Source: Streptomyces capitiformicae
Lineage (GTDB): Bacteria > Actinomycetota > Actinomycetes > Streptomycetales > Streptomycetaceae
Assembly: GCF_002214185.1 (NCBI RefSeq)
Contig: NZ_CP022161.1
Span: 7,013,486-7,077,485, forward strand
Direction: 5' to 3'
Length of the DNA stretch: 64,000 bases
The stretch's first letter is position 1. Each line of letters opens with the position of its first letter. Under the pieces are notes generated by a model. That model ran no database searches. It was not told where the DNA came from and worked only from the letters and a program-made list of their open reading frames with translations. A program made the translations under genes and the position numbers. Shown one piece after another: positions 34,886 to 43,539 of the stretch.

Positions 34886-36577
34886 ATGCAGACTGTTGGC
34901 ATGCTCGTCCCGCCCCTCCTCCGCCCCCGCAGCCTGGCCGGCCAGCTCTTCGCCGTACAGGCGGTGCTGATCGCGGCCGTCGTCGCCGGGTACGCGCTGT
35001 TCACGTACGTCAGCGACCGCAGCCAGGCGGAGGAGGCGGCGACCCGCCAGGCCCTGGCCGTCGCCGTCACGGTCGCCGACTCCCCCTCCGTACGGGAGGC
35101 GATCCACACCCCCAAGCCGACGAAGCGGCTCCAGCCGTACGCCACCGAGGTGCAGAACCACGCGGGCGTCGACTTCGTGACGATCATGAACTACCACGGC
35201 ATCCGCTGGACGCACCCTTCCCCCGAGCAGGTAGGCCGGAAGTTCGTCGGCCACATCGAGGCGGCGCAGCAGGGCCGCACCATCACCGAGACCTACACGG
35301 GCACCCTCGGCCCCTCCGTCCGCGCGGTCACGCCGATCATGGAGAACGGCGAGGTCATCGGCCTCGTCAGCGCCGGCATCAAGGTCCAGGCGATCAGCGA
35401 CCGCGTCCAGGACCAGCTGACGGCCCTGGTCGGCGTGGCCGCCGGCGCCCTCGCCCTGGGCGGCGTCGGCACGTATGTCGTCAACGCCCGCCTCCGCCGC
35501 CACACCCACAACATGAACGCCGCCGAGCTCAGCAACATGCACGACTATCACCAGGCAGCCCTCCACGCCGTACGCGAGGGCCTGCTGATGCTCGACGGCC
35601 AGTACCGGGTGGCGTTGATCAACGACGGGGCGCGGGAGCTGCTCGGGGTGACGGAGGAGGTGGTCGGCCGGTCCGTGGCCGACCTGGGCCTGCCCACTCC
35701 TCTGACGGGAGCGCTGCTGTCGTCCGAGCCCAGGGTCGACGAGGTACTCCTGACCGCCGAACGGGTCCTGGTGGTCAACACCTCCCCGGTCTCGGGCGGC
35801 CAGCGCCGCGGCACGGTGGTCACCCTGCGGGATGTGACGGAACTCCAGTCCCTGATGGGTGAACTGAACTCCGAGCGAGGCTTCACGCAAGCCCTCCGCT
35901 CCCAGGCCCACGAGGCCGCGAACCGCCTCCACACGGTCGTCTCCCTGATCGAACTGGGCAGGGCGGACGAGGCGGTGGACTTCGCGACGGCGGAGCTGGA
36001 GCTGGCGCAAGCCCTGACGGACCAGGTGGTGGCAGCGGTGAGCGAGCCGGTCCTGGCCGCCCTGCTCCTGGGCAAGGCGGCCCAGGCGAACGAGCGCGGC
36101 GTGGAACTGGTGGTCTCGGACGACAGCCGCATCGACGACGGGCTCCTCCCCGAGTCCCTGCCGGCGAGGGACCTGGTGACGGTCCTCGGCAACCTGATCG
36201 ACAACGCGGTGGACGCGGCTCAAGGATCGGTAGGGGCGCGGGTGACGGTGATGGCGCACACCGACGACTCCGTACTCGTCCTGAAGGTCGCCGACACGGG
36301 CGCCGGCGTGGACCCCGCCCACGCAGAGTTGGTCTTCGAACGAGGCTTCACGACGAAGCCGTCGGGCCCGAACGGGCGGGGCCTGGGCCTCGCGCTCGTC
36401 CGGCAGGTCGTACGCCGCCATGAGGGCACGCTGACCGTGTCGGAGGCGGCCGGGGGTGGGGCGGAGTTCGAGGTGTGTTTGCCGTTGCGTACGGGAAATG
36501 ACTCCGCCGGGGCGGCTGCTCAGCCCACAGATCGATCCGCTGTTCCGTCCGCCGCGCCTGGAGGCGACCGCTCATGA
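34886..36577 (+). CDS. CitA/DcuS-type sensor histidine kinase
   Basis: A 563-residue membrane kinase. TM1 (about 22-42), an extracytoplasmic PAS-like ligand domain (45-175), TM2 (about 178-198), a cytosolic PAS (225-320), a phosphoacceptor helix with RSQAHEAANRLHTV, and a HATPase with NLIDNAVDAA, DTGAGV and GRGLGLALVRQV. This order is that of citrate/C4-dicarboxylate sensors. The stop overlaps the response-regulator start by 4 bp. The ATG at 34886 has no evident ribosome site; ATG 34901 is an alternative. It is divergent from dctA, its likely target. Confidence 0.9.
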   Translation: MQTVGMLVPPLLRPRSLAGQLFAVQAVLIAAVVAGYALFTYVSDRSQAEEAATRQALAVAVTVADSPSVREAIHTPKPTKRLQPYATEVQNHAGVDFVTIMNYHGIRWTHPSPEQVGRKFVGHIEAAQQGRTITETYTGTLGPSVRAVTPIMENGEVIGLVSAGIKVQAISDRVQDQLTALVGVAAGALALGGVGTYVVNARLRRHTHNMNAAELSNMHDYHQAALHAVREGLLMLDGQYRVALINDGARELLGVTEEVVGRSVADLGLPTPLTGALLSSEPRVDEVLLTAERVLVVNTSPVSGGQRRGTVVTLRDVTELQSLMGELNSERGFTQALRSQAHEAANRLHTVVSLIELGRADEAVDFATAELELAQALTDQVVAAVSEPVLAALLLGKAAQANERGVELVVSDDSRIDDGLLPESLPARDLVTVLGNLIDNAVDAAQGSVGARVTVMAHTDDSVLVLKVADTGAGVDPAHAELVFERGFTTKPSGPNGRGLGLALVRQVVRRHEGTLTVSEAAGGGAEFEVCLPLRTGNDSAGAAAQPTDRSAVPSAAPGGDRS

Positions 36578-37266
36578 CTCAGTCGGACCCCATCAGAGTC
36601 CTGGTCGTGGAGGACGACCCGGTCGCCGCCGACGCCCACATGATGTACGTCGGCCGCGTCCCCGGCTTCACGGCGGTGGGCAAGGCCCACACGGGCGCGG
36701 AAGCCCGCCGGGCCCTGGACCGCACCCCGGTTGACCTGCTGCTGCTGGACCTCCACCTCCCCGACGTCCACGGCCTGCAACTGGCCCGCTCCCTCCGCGC
36801 GGCCGGCTACCACGCGGACGTGATAGCGGTGACGTCGGCCCGCGACCTGACCGTCGTCCGGGAGGGCGTCTCACTGGGCGTCGTCCAGTACGTCCTGAAA
36901 CCGTTCACGTTCGCGACGCTACGGGACCGGCTGGTGAGGTACGCCGAGTTCCACGCGGCGGCGGGCGAGGCGAGCGGTCAGGACGAGGTGGACCGGGCGC
37001 TGGCGACGCTGCGGGCGCCCGGCCCGGCGGCGTTGCCGAAGGGCTTGAGCGCGCCGACGCTGGAGCGGGTGACGGTGGCTCTGCGGGACGCGGCCGAGGG
37101 CCTGACGGCGGCGGGCATCGCCGAGGCGGTCGGCATCTCACGGATCACGGCTCGGCGGTACCTGGAGCACCTGGTGGACGCCGGGCGGGCGGCACGGAGT
37201 CCGCAGTACGGGCAGGTGGGGCGGCCGGAGCTGCAGTACAGGTGGGTGAAGGGACAGCCGGGATAA
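36574..37266 (+). CDS. CitB/DcuR-type response regulator
   Basis: A 230-residue regulator. The receiver domain (1-125) has VVEDDP, phosphoacceptor Asp in LLLLDLHLPD, TSARD and the conserved Lys in VLKPF. The C-terminal winged helix contains ITARRYLEHLVDAGRA. It matches the CitB/DpiA class that partners CitA-type kinases. The ATGA overlap with the kinase gene shows co-translation. Its operator may be within the 34449-34787 palindrome array, which separates it from dctA (inference). Confidence 0.9.
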   Translation: MTQSDPIRVLVVEDDPVAADAHMMYVGRVPGFTAVGKAHTGAEARRALDRTPVDLLLLDLHLPDVHGLQLARSLRAAGYHADVIAVTSARDLTVVREGVSLGVVQYVLKPFTFATLRDRLVRYAEFHAAAGEASGQDEVDRALATLRAPGPAALPKGLSAPTLERVTVALRDAAEGLTAAGIAEAVGISRITARRYLEHLVDAGRAARSPQYGQVGRPELQYRWVKGQPG

Positions 37267-37276
37267 CCGTGCTTGG

Positions 37277-37852
37277 TCAGCTGAACGGCCGAGCGTAGAC
37301 GACGACTTGGACGCCCAGCCCGACAACCGTGAGCGCCTCGACGACGGAGAGACCGACGAGGCCGGGGCTGGTCTTGCCGCTCGCCCAGTAGACGATGAGG
37401 CTCGCGAGCGGAACGACGCAGAAGGCGAGCAGATCGATACCGCACTGGATCGCCTTGCGGGAGCGACGACGGGCGTCGGAACGGTGGGCGGTCTCCCAGG
37501 CGAAGACCTTGTCGGCGGCCGGGAGTTGGGCGATCTGAGCGACCCGAGGCCCGAGATCGCCCCGCACATACGCCCCTATCGCGGAGATCTTCTCGTCGTT
37601 GACGAGGTAGGTCCAGCCGAGCACGACACACACGGGCGGGAGGGCGAGCAGCATGGCGGGCTGCTTGGCCTGGGCCGTCGCGGCGATGACGGCGGCGACG
37701 ACGGTGAGGGTGACGTAGAGGAGGTTGTCCCGGAAGCCGATACGGGTCTTCTGCTCGTCCTTGACGACCTGGTATTCGGCGAGCAACAACTGCCCGACAC
37801 TGACGTCGCCGCCGTCCGGCTCCTGCGCCACTGTGCCCCCCATCCCCTGCAC
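37277..37852 (-). CDS. Integral membrane protein of unknown function
   Basis: A 191-residue protein with a helical N-terminus (LLLAEYQVVKDEQKTRIGFRD), two close transmembrane helices (about 45-80), a cytosolic helical loop, and two more (about 135-190). The pattern recalls the S-2TM/SLATT-type membrane modules found beside nucleotide-signalling systems, but I cannot assign it. It converges with the response regulator (10-bp gap). An ATG at 37843 is an alternative start. The 64-nt palindromic element lies 43 bp upstream. Confidence 0.65.
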   Translation of the reverse strand: MQGMGGTVAQEPDGGDVSVGQLLLAEYQVVKDEQKTRIGFRDNLLYVTLTVVAAVIAATAQAKQPAMLLALPPVCVVLGWTYLVNDEKISAIGAYVRGDLGPRVAQIAQLPAADKVFAWETAHRSDARRRSRKAIQCGIDLLAFCVVPLASLIVYWASGKTSPGLVGLSVVEALTVVGLGVQVVVYARPFS

Positions 37853-37894
37853 GTCCCCTGCACGTCCCCTGGAAGTACCTTAAAGCAGGCACCG

Positions 37895-37958
37895 ATTGGC
37901 AGATTTGTCCCGGCAGCACACGGCGCTCAGGGCATGTCGCCGGAACAAATCTGCCAGT
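37895..37958. repeat. 64-nt palindromic element, copy 2
   Basis: ATTGGCAGATTTGTCCCGGC at the left pairs with GCCGGAACAAATCTGCCAGT at the right, with wobbles. It aligns without gaps to 92-155. It lies between divergently transcribed genes (starts at 37852 and 38099), so a terminator role is unlikely here. The element is probably a dispersed mobile or regulatory repeat. Confidence 0.8.
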
Positions 37959-38098
37959 TGCCGAGTACCGACAGGGACCGCCCGAAGCCACCCTCGGCCA
38001 AGCAGCCGCAGATGCATTGACCTGACTAGACCACCGCCCTTACCGTCACCGGGCACCACCCAAGGCCACAGCGACGTAGCCAGCAGGAGGTCGTGCCC

Positions 38099-39514
38099 GT
38101 GCGCCCCACCGCACCTCTCCCCCGCCGAATCACCCGACTCCCCCGCGTCCCTCTCCTCCTCGCCCTCACGGCCACCGCGGCGACCACACTCACCGCCTGC
38201 GGCAGCGGCTCCGGCAGCGACCCGGACACGGTGAAGGTCTCCTACAAGCAGTCCACGGACAACTCGATCCGCGTCCTGGACACCTTCCTCGCCGACATCA
38301 AGAAGCAGTTCGAGAAGGCGAACCCGGGCAAGAAGATAGAACTGGTTCCGATCAAGGCCCCGGACTCGGAGTACTACACAAAGGTCCAGCAAATGCTCCG
38401 GTCGCCCAAGACGGCCCCCGACCTGGTCTACGAGGACACGTTCCTGATCAACTCCGACATCACGAGCGGATACCTGAAACCCCTCGACGACTACCTGGCC
38501 GACTGGAAGGACTGGGACCAGTTCATCGACACGGCCAAGACGGCGGCGAAGGCCGAGGACGGCAAGACGTACGGCATTCCGGACGGCACGGACACCCGGG
38601 GCCTGTGGTTCGACAAGGCGATCTTCGAGAAGGCCGGCCTGCCCGCAGACTGGCAGCCGAAGACATGGGACGACATCCTGACCGCCGCCCGCACGGTCAA
38701 AGAGAAAGTCCCCGGCGTCATCCCCCTGAACGTCTACACGGGCAAACCCGCAGGTGAGGCCGCCACCATGCAGGGCTTCGAAATGCTCCTCTACGGCACG
38801 GAAGCCGCGACGGCATCCGCCTCCGCCTCCGACCCCCTGTACGACGAGAAGTCCAAGAAGTGGAAGACCGGAACCCAAGGCTTCAAGGACGCCCTGACGT
38901 TCGTGGAAACGGTCTTCAAGGAAAAACTGGGCCCGGAAGTCTCCGACGCCCTGGACCCGAACATCGCCACCCGAGTCCGCGGCGAACTCCTCCCCGAGGG
39001 CAAACTCGCCATCAACCTCGACGGCTCCTGGCTCCCGCAGGACTGGCTGGAGGGAAGCGGCCACGAATGGCCGGAGTGGTCGGAGAAGCTCGGCCTCGCG
39101 TACATGCCCACCCAACACGGCCAAGCCCCCGGCAAGGTGAGCATGTCCGGCGGCTGGACCTGGGCGATCCCGTCGAAGTCGGCGAACCCGGACCTGGCCT
39201 TCGAGTTCATCAAGGCGATGCAGACGAAGGAGAACGCCCAGAAGTGGTACATCTCCAATTCCGGCATCGCGGTGCGGAAGGACGTGGCGGCCGACCCCGC
39301 CTACGTAAAGGCGCAACCCGGAATCAAGTTCTTCACGGACCTCGTCCCGAGCACGCACTACCGCCCCGCGTACCCGGCGTATCCCAAGGTCTCGACGGCA
39401 ATTCAGGAGGCCATGGAGGGCGTAACGACGGGTGACGTATCGGTCGAGGACGCGGCGAAGCAATACGACGAGGACCTGAAGACGGCGACGGACGACCAGG
39501 TGACGGAAGGGTGA
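38099..39514 (+). CDS. ABC transporter solute-binding lipoprotein (sugar type)
   Basis: A 471-residue extracellular binding protein. The signal peptide ends in the lipobox LTAC near residue 33, followed by a mature family-1 solute-binding fold (VSYKQSTDNSIRVLDTFLAD..., YEDTFLINSDITSGYLKPL and a C-terminal GGWTWAIPSKS). GTG 38093 is also in frame, but AGGAGG (38085-38090) is best spaced for GTG 38099. It is first in a three-gene operon with two permeases and overlaps the next gene (GTGA). The substrate is probably a sugar or oligosaccharide; no ATPase gene is present, so a shared MsiK-type ATPase is assumed. Confidence 0.9.
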   Translation: MRPTAPLPRRITRLPRVPLLLALTATAATTLTACGSGSGSDPDTVKVSYKQSTDNSIRVLDTFLADIKKQFEKANPGKKIELVPIKAPDSEYYTKVQQMLRSPKTAPDLVYEDTFLINSDITSGYLKPLDDYLADWKDWDQFIDTAKTAAKAEDGKTYGIPDGTDTRGLWFDKAIFEKAGLPADWQPKTWDDILTAARTVKEKVPGVIPLNVYTGKPAGEAATMQGFEMLLYGTEAATASASASDPLYDEKSKKWKTGTQGFKDALTFVETVFKEKLGPEVSDALDPNIATRVRGELLPEGKLAINLDGSWLPQDWLEGSGHEWPEWSEKLGLAYMPTQHGQAPGKVSMSGGWTWAIPSKSANPDLAFEFIKAMQTKENAQKWYISNSGIAVRKDVAADPAYVKAQPGIKFFTDLVPSTHYRPAYPAYPKVSTAIQEAMEGVTTGDVSVEDAAKQYDEDLKTATDDQVTEG

Positions 39515-40395
39515 GCGCCCGCTCGTCCACCCGCTCCCTCACCCGAGCACTCCCCCGTGCCCTCCCCCTCACCCCCGCCGTCATCCTCCTTCTCCTTTTC
39601 CTCGCCGGCCCGATCGCCTACTGCGCCTACATCGCCTTCACCGACCTCCAACTCACCGGCCAGGCCGAGGACTCCTTCATCGGCTTCGAGAACTTCCGCA
39701 CGGCATTCGGCGACGAGGCATTCCTCAACGCGGTCTGGCTGACGCTCGTCTTCACGGTCATCTCGGCCCTGCTCGGCCAGAACACCCTGGGCCTGGCCCT
39801 CGCCGCCCTCATGCAACGCGCCTCAAAACCCGTCCGCACGCTCGTCGGCGGCATCGTCGTAACAGCCTGGGTACTCCCGGAGGTGGTGGCAGGTTTCCTC
39901 CTCTACGCCTTCTTCCGCCGAGAAGGCACCCTGAACGCCATCCTGGACTGGCTCCATCTCCCCACCCAGAACTGGCTCTACACGCTCCCGATACTGGCGG
40001 TGTCCTTCGCGAACGTCTGGCGCGGAACGGCCTTCTCGATGCTGGTCTATTCGGCGGCCCTGAACGAAATCCCGAAGGAAATCACGGAAGCGGCGGAGGT
40101 CGACGGCGCGGGCGGCTGGCGCCGCATGTGGCACATCACCCTCCCGATGATCCGCCGCTCCATCGGCACCAACCTGATGCTCATCACCCTCCAGACCCTC
40201 TCCGTCTTCGGCCTGATCTGGGTGATGACAAGAGGCGGCCCCGGCGGCAAAAGCCAAACCCTCCCTCTCTTCATGTACGAGGAGGCCTTCCAGAAAAGCA
40301 TGATCGGCTACGGCACGGCGGTTGCTCTGCTGCTCCTGGTGGTCGGCTCCCTCTTCTCGGTCCTGTACCTACGGCTGCTGCGAACGGAGGTGTGA
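39511..40395 (+). CDS. ABC sugar transporter permease, MalF type
   Basis: A 294-residue permease with six predicted transmembrane helices and the ATPase-contact EAA loop EITEAAEVDGAGGWRRMW. The GTG start overlaps the binding-protein stop by 4 bp. It forms the transport channel together with the permease at 40402. Membership of the carbohydrate-uptake-1 group is clear from context; the exact substrate is not. Confidence 0.9.
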   Translation: MSARSSTRSLTRALPRALPLTPAVILLLLFLAGPIAYCAYIAFTDLQLTGQAEDSFIGFENFRTAFGDEAFLNAVWLTLVFTVISALLGQNTLGLALAALMQRASKPVRTLVGGIVVTAWVLPEVVAGFLLYAFFRREGTLNAILDWLHLPTQNWLYTLPILAVSFANVWRGTAFSMLVYSAALNEIPKEITEAAEVDGAGGWRRMWHITLPMIRRSIGTNLMLITLQTLSVFGLIWVMTRGGPGGKSQTLPLFMYEEAFQKSMIGYGTAVALLLLVVGSLFSVLYLRLLRTEV

Positions 40396-40401
40396 CCCCC
40401 T

Positions 40402-41307
40402 GTGACCCCTGTGACCCCCGTGACCCCCGTGACCCCTGTGACCCCTGTCGCCCCTTTGCCCCCGAGAACCCGAACTCCCGCCTCCCGCCGGGCCGTCCGC
40501 CACCGCCTGGCCGCCGACGCCGGTCTGCTGGTGGTGGCGGCCGCGTTCGTACTCCCGCTGGCGTGGGTGGTCCTGTCGTCCCTGGACGCGCAAGCGGACC
40601 TGAGGGTCAAGCTCCCTGACGGCCTCACCTTCGACAACTTCGACGCCGTCCTGACACCGGACATCACCTTCACGCCCCTGCTGAACAGCCTGCTGCTGTG
40701 CGGCGGCGGAACGGCTCTGACGGTGGCGTGCGCGGCCCTCGCCGCCTACCCGCTCTCACGGTTCCGTTCCCGCCTCAACCGCCCGTTCCTCCTGACGATC
40801 CTCTTCGCGACGAGCCTGCCGATTACGGCGATCATGGTCCCGGTGTACGCGTTGTTCGTTCAGGTGAACTTGATCGACACCATGCAAGGCACGATCTTCT
40901 TCTTCGCCGCGTCCCAACTGCCGTTTGCTATTTGGCTGATGAAGAACTTCATGGACGGCGTACCGAAGGAGTTGGAGGAGGCGGCGTGGACGGACGGCGC
41001 GTCGTCGTTTCAATCCCTGGTGCGGGTCGTGCTGCCGCTGATGGGGCCGGGCGTCGCGGTGGTGACGGTCTTCTCGTTCGTGATGATGTGGGGGAACTTC
41101 TTCGTCCCGTTCATGCTGCTGCTCACACCGGATCAGATGCCGGCGGCCGTGAGCATCAATGAGTTCTTCGGGAATCGGGGGACGGTGGTTTATGGGCAGC
41201 TGGCGGCGTTCTCGGTTATTTATTCGACGCCGGTGATTTTGTTGTATGTGGGGGTGGCGAGGCGGTTGGGTGGGGGGTTTGCTTTGGGTGGGGCGGTCAA
41301 GGGGTGA
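40402..41307 (+). CDS. ABC sugar transporter permease, MalG type
   Basis: A 301-residue permease with six helices and the EAA loop LEEAAWTDGASSFQSLVRVV. Its N-terminus is a run of TPV repeats from a 9-bp GTGACCCC[CT] minisatellite (40393-40447) that also supplies several possible GTG starts, so the true start could be one of several codons in the run. It follows the other permease by 6 bp. Its 3' end overlaps the convergent NB-ARC gene by 11 bp. No ATPase subunit follows. Confidence 0.88.
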   Translation: MTPVTPVTPVTPVTPVAPLPPRTRTPASRRAVRHRLAADAGLLVVAAAFVLPLAWVVLSSLDAQADLRVKLPDGLTFDNFDAVLTPDITFTPLLNSLLLCGGGTALTVACAALAAYPLSRFRSRLNRPFLLTILFATSLPITAIMVPVYALFVQVNLIDTMQGTIFFFAASQLPFAIWLMKNFMDGVPKELEEAAWTDGASSFQSLVRVVLPLMGPGVAVVTVFSFVMMWGNFFVPFMLLLTPDQMPAAVSINEFFGNRGTVVYGQLAAFSVIYSTPVILLYVGVARRLGGGFALGGAVKG

Positions 41308-43411
41308 GGATTTCATTCGCCGCAGTGCGCGCGGCGGCTGCTTCGGTGGGGGCGTTGGCGCGGGTGTAGGCGTCGGCGGCCTGGAGGTAGTGAGCGCGGG
41401 CTTCGGCGGGGCGGTGCGCGTCCTTATGAGCGAAGGCCAGGTTTTGCAGGGTGGTGCCTGCGCGGTACCAGTCCTCGAACTGCTGGTAGATCTCCAGAGC
41501 CCTGCCGTGCGCCTCGATCGCTTCCTCCGTCCGGCCCGTGTTCCGCAGGACGGTGCCGAGGTTGTTCCACGTCACGGCCTCGGCGTGGGGGTGCCTGGCG
41601 GCTTGGTATAGGTCGCGGGCACGGGTGAGAGCCTCGATCGCCTCCTCCGCAAGGCCTGCCTGTCCCAGGGCACGCCCGACGTTGTTCCACGCGATGGCCT
41701 CGCTGCGACGGTCCCCGGCGGCTTGGTATAGGTCGCGGGCGCGGGTGTGAGCCTCGATCGCCTCCTCCACAAGGCCCGTCGCCCGCAAGGCCCCGCCAAG
41801 GTTGTTCCACGCGCTGGCCTCCCGGTGGCGGTCCCCGACGGCTTGGTATAGGTCGCGGGCGCGGGTGTGAGCCTCGATCGCCTCCTCCGCAAGGCCTGCC
41901 GCTTGCAGGGCGCCGCCGAGGTTGTTCCACGCAATGGCCTCGCGGACGTTATCCCCGGTGTGGTGGGCGGTCTCCCGCGCAGCCCGGCAGACCGTGATCA
42001 AGTCATCGAAGTACCGCCGCCAGTGGAGATACACCCCCAGGCATGCGGCTAACCTCCCCGCCGCGTCCGCGAACCGCTCCTCCTTCCCCCACGACACCGC
42101 AGCCACCAGCCCGGCCCGCTCCCCGTCGAACCACGCCAACGCCTCCTCCCGATCGCTGAACCGCTCAGGCTCCGGTTTCCCCGGCAGCCACTGCAACCGG
42201 TCGTCCGCCGCATCCGCCCACCGGCAGTAAAACTCCAACATCCGCTGCCGCGCAGCCTCCCCCTCCTCCCGCAACCCCACATCCCCCGCCACCACACCCA
42301 CCCCGAACGCCCGCACCAAGTCATGCAACCGCCACCGCCCACGCCCACTCCCCCGCTCGACGAGGTGCGCACGGGCCAGCGCGTCCAACGTGCGGATCGG
42401 CGGCGTGTCCGCCCCCGTCAAGGCGGTGACGACTTCGGTGGTCACCTCGGCCCCCGGAGCAAGCGAAAGCAGCCGCAGCAGCCGAGCCTGGTCGGGCGGC
42501 AGCCGCCGGTATGACAGGTCGAAGGCGGCGCGGACACTGCGCTCGCCGTCGTCGAGGTGGACGAGACGGTCGTGGAACTCGGAGAGTTCGGCAGCGAGTT
42601 CGGCCACAGGCTTATCCCGATCCAGCACAAGCAACGCCGCCGCGATCTGGAGGGCCAGCGGCAGATGCCCGCAGAAGGCAGCAAGTTCGGCCGCCGGCCC
42701 GGTCTCGTCTACGACACGACTGTCGGCCGGATCGGCGATCCGCAGAGCCCGTTCGAGAAGCTCGTACGCCTCCTGCGGCGTGAGCTCGTCCAACGGCAAC
42801 AGCCTCGCCCCCAGCTGGGGCAACTTACTGCGCGAGGTGACGAGCAACCGATGCCGTACGTCACCCGGCAGCAACGGCCGCACCTGCTCCGGTGAGGACG
42901 CGTTGTCGGCACAAATCAGCACCGCACCCCGCTCCCGCCCTCGCTCGGCCAGCACCGACCGGTAGAGCGCCGCCCGCTCATCCGCCCGCACCGGAATATG
43001 CTCCGGCTCCACACCCAACGCCCGCAGCAACGCCTCCAGCGCCTGCTCTCCGCTCACCGGATCGTCGTCGTACCCATGCAGATCCAGGAAGAGCGTCCCG
43101 CCCGGAAACCAGCCCTTCCCACACGCCTCGTGCGCTGCCTCCACCGCGAGCGCGGTCTTGCCGATGCCACCGAGCCCGGACAAAGCGGCCACCAAGACCA
43201 TCTCTGGCTCGCTACTGGCCCTGGGATCGAGCGCGTCGAGCAGCGTACGCAATTCGTCTTCGCGCCCGGTGAAGCCCACGGCCGGCGCGGGCAGGGCGTC
43301 CAGCGCGGTGGGCGCGGGCCCATGGTCGTGGTACCCCGCGTTAACTGTGAACGGACCGTTGAACTCCCCGCCCTGGAAGTCGAGGTGGTTCCCGCCATAC
43401 CTAGTCGTCAT
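41297..43411 (-). CDS. NB-ARC/TPR STAND ATPase, paralogue lacking the effector domain
   Basis: A 704-residue NLR-like protein. The N-terminus (4-22) carries the peptide YGGNHLDFQGGEFNGPFT. The NB-ARC ATPase has GLGGIGKT (79-86), Walker B VLICADN, sensor LLVTSRS, CGHLPLAL and the MHD-like LHDLVRAF. Five 40-residue TPRs (WNNLGGAL... EEAIEAHTRARDLYQ) fill the C-terminus; three are nearly identical at the DNA level with a 120-bp period. Codon 454 (42050-42052) is TTA. Start: ATG 43411, with a weak GGGGGAC site; the frame goes to 43450. The paralogue at 44444 is adjacent but opposite. Defence or signalling function is inferred from architecture. Confidence 0.85.
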   Translation of the reverse strand: MTTRYGGNHLDFQGGEFNGPFTVNAGYHDHGPAPTALDALPAPAVGFTGREDELRTLLDALDPRASSEPEMVLVAALSGLGGIGKTALAVEAAHEACGKGWFPGGTLFLDLHGYDDDPVSGEQALEALLRALGVEPEHIPVRADERAALYRSVLAERGRERGAVLICADNASSPEQVRPLLPGDVRHRLLVTSRSKLPQLGARLLPLDELTPQEAYELLERALRIADPADSRVVDETGPAAELAAFCGHLPLALQIAAALLVLDRDKPVAELAAELSEFHDRLVHLDDGERSVRAAFDLSYRRLPPDQARLLRLLSLAPGAEVTTEVVTALTGADTPPIRTLDALARAHLVERGSGRGRWRLHDLVRAFGVGVVAGDVGLREEGEAARQRMLEFYCRWADAADDRLQWLPGKPEPERFSDREEALAWFDGERAGLVAAVSWGKEERFADAAGRLAACLGVYLHWRRYFDDLITVCRAARETAHHTGDNVREAIAWNNLGGALQAAGLAEEAIEAHTRARDLYQAVGDRHREASAWNNLGGALRATGLVEEAIEAHTRARDLYQAAGDRRSEAIAWNNVGRALGQAGLAEEAIEALTRARDLYQAARHPHAEAVTWNNLGTVLRNTGRTEEAIEAHGRALEIYQQFEDWYRAGTTLQNLAFAHKDAHRPAEARAHYLQAADAYTRANAPTEAAAARTAANEILTP

Positions 43412-43539
43412 CTCGCCCGCCGTCCCCCGCACCGAACCCACCACCCGCAAGCATCACGCAGGCAATGCCCCTACCGTACGCCGCACGACCCCACCCAACG
43501 CCGGTCCGGAACAACCCACTTGGCAGTACCGTAAATACC

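Noticed and set aside
37880..39463. Minus-strand 527-residue frame over the ABC binding protein gene
   Set aside because: The opposite strand has a clear lipobox protein and family motifs; this is a GC-driven shadow.
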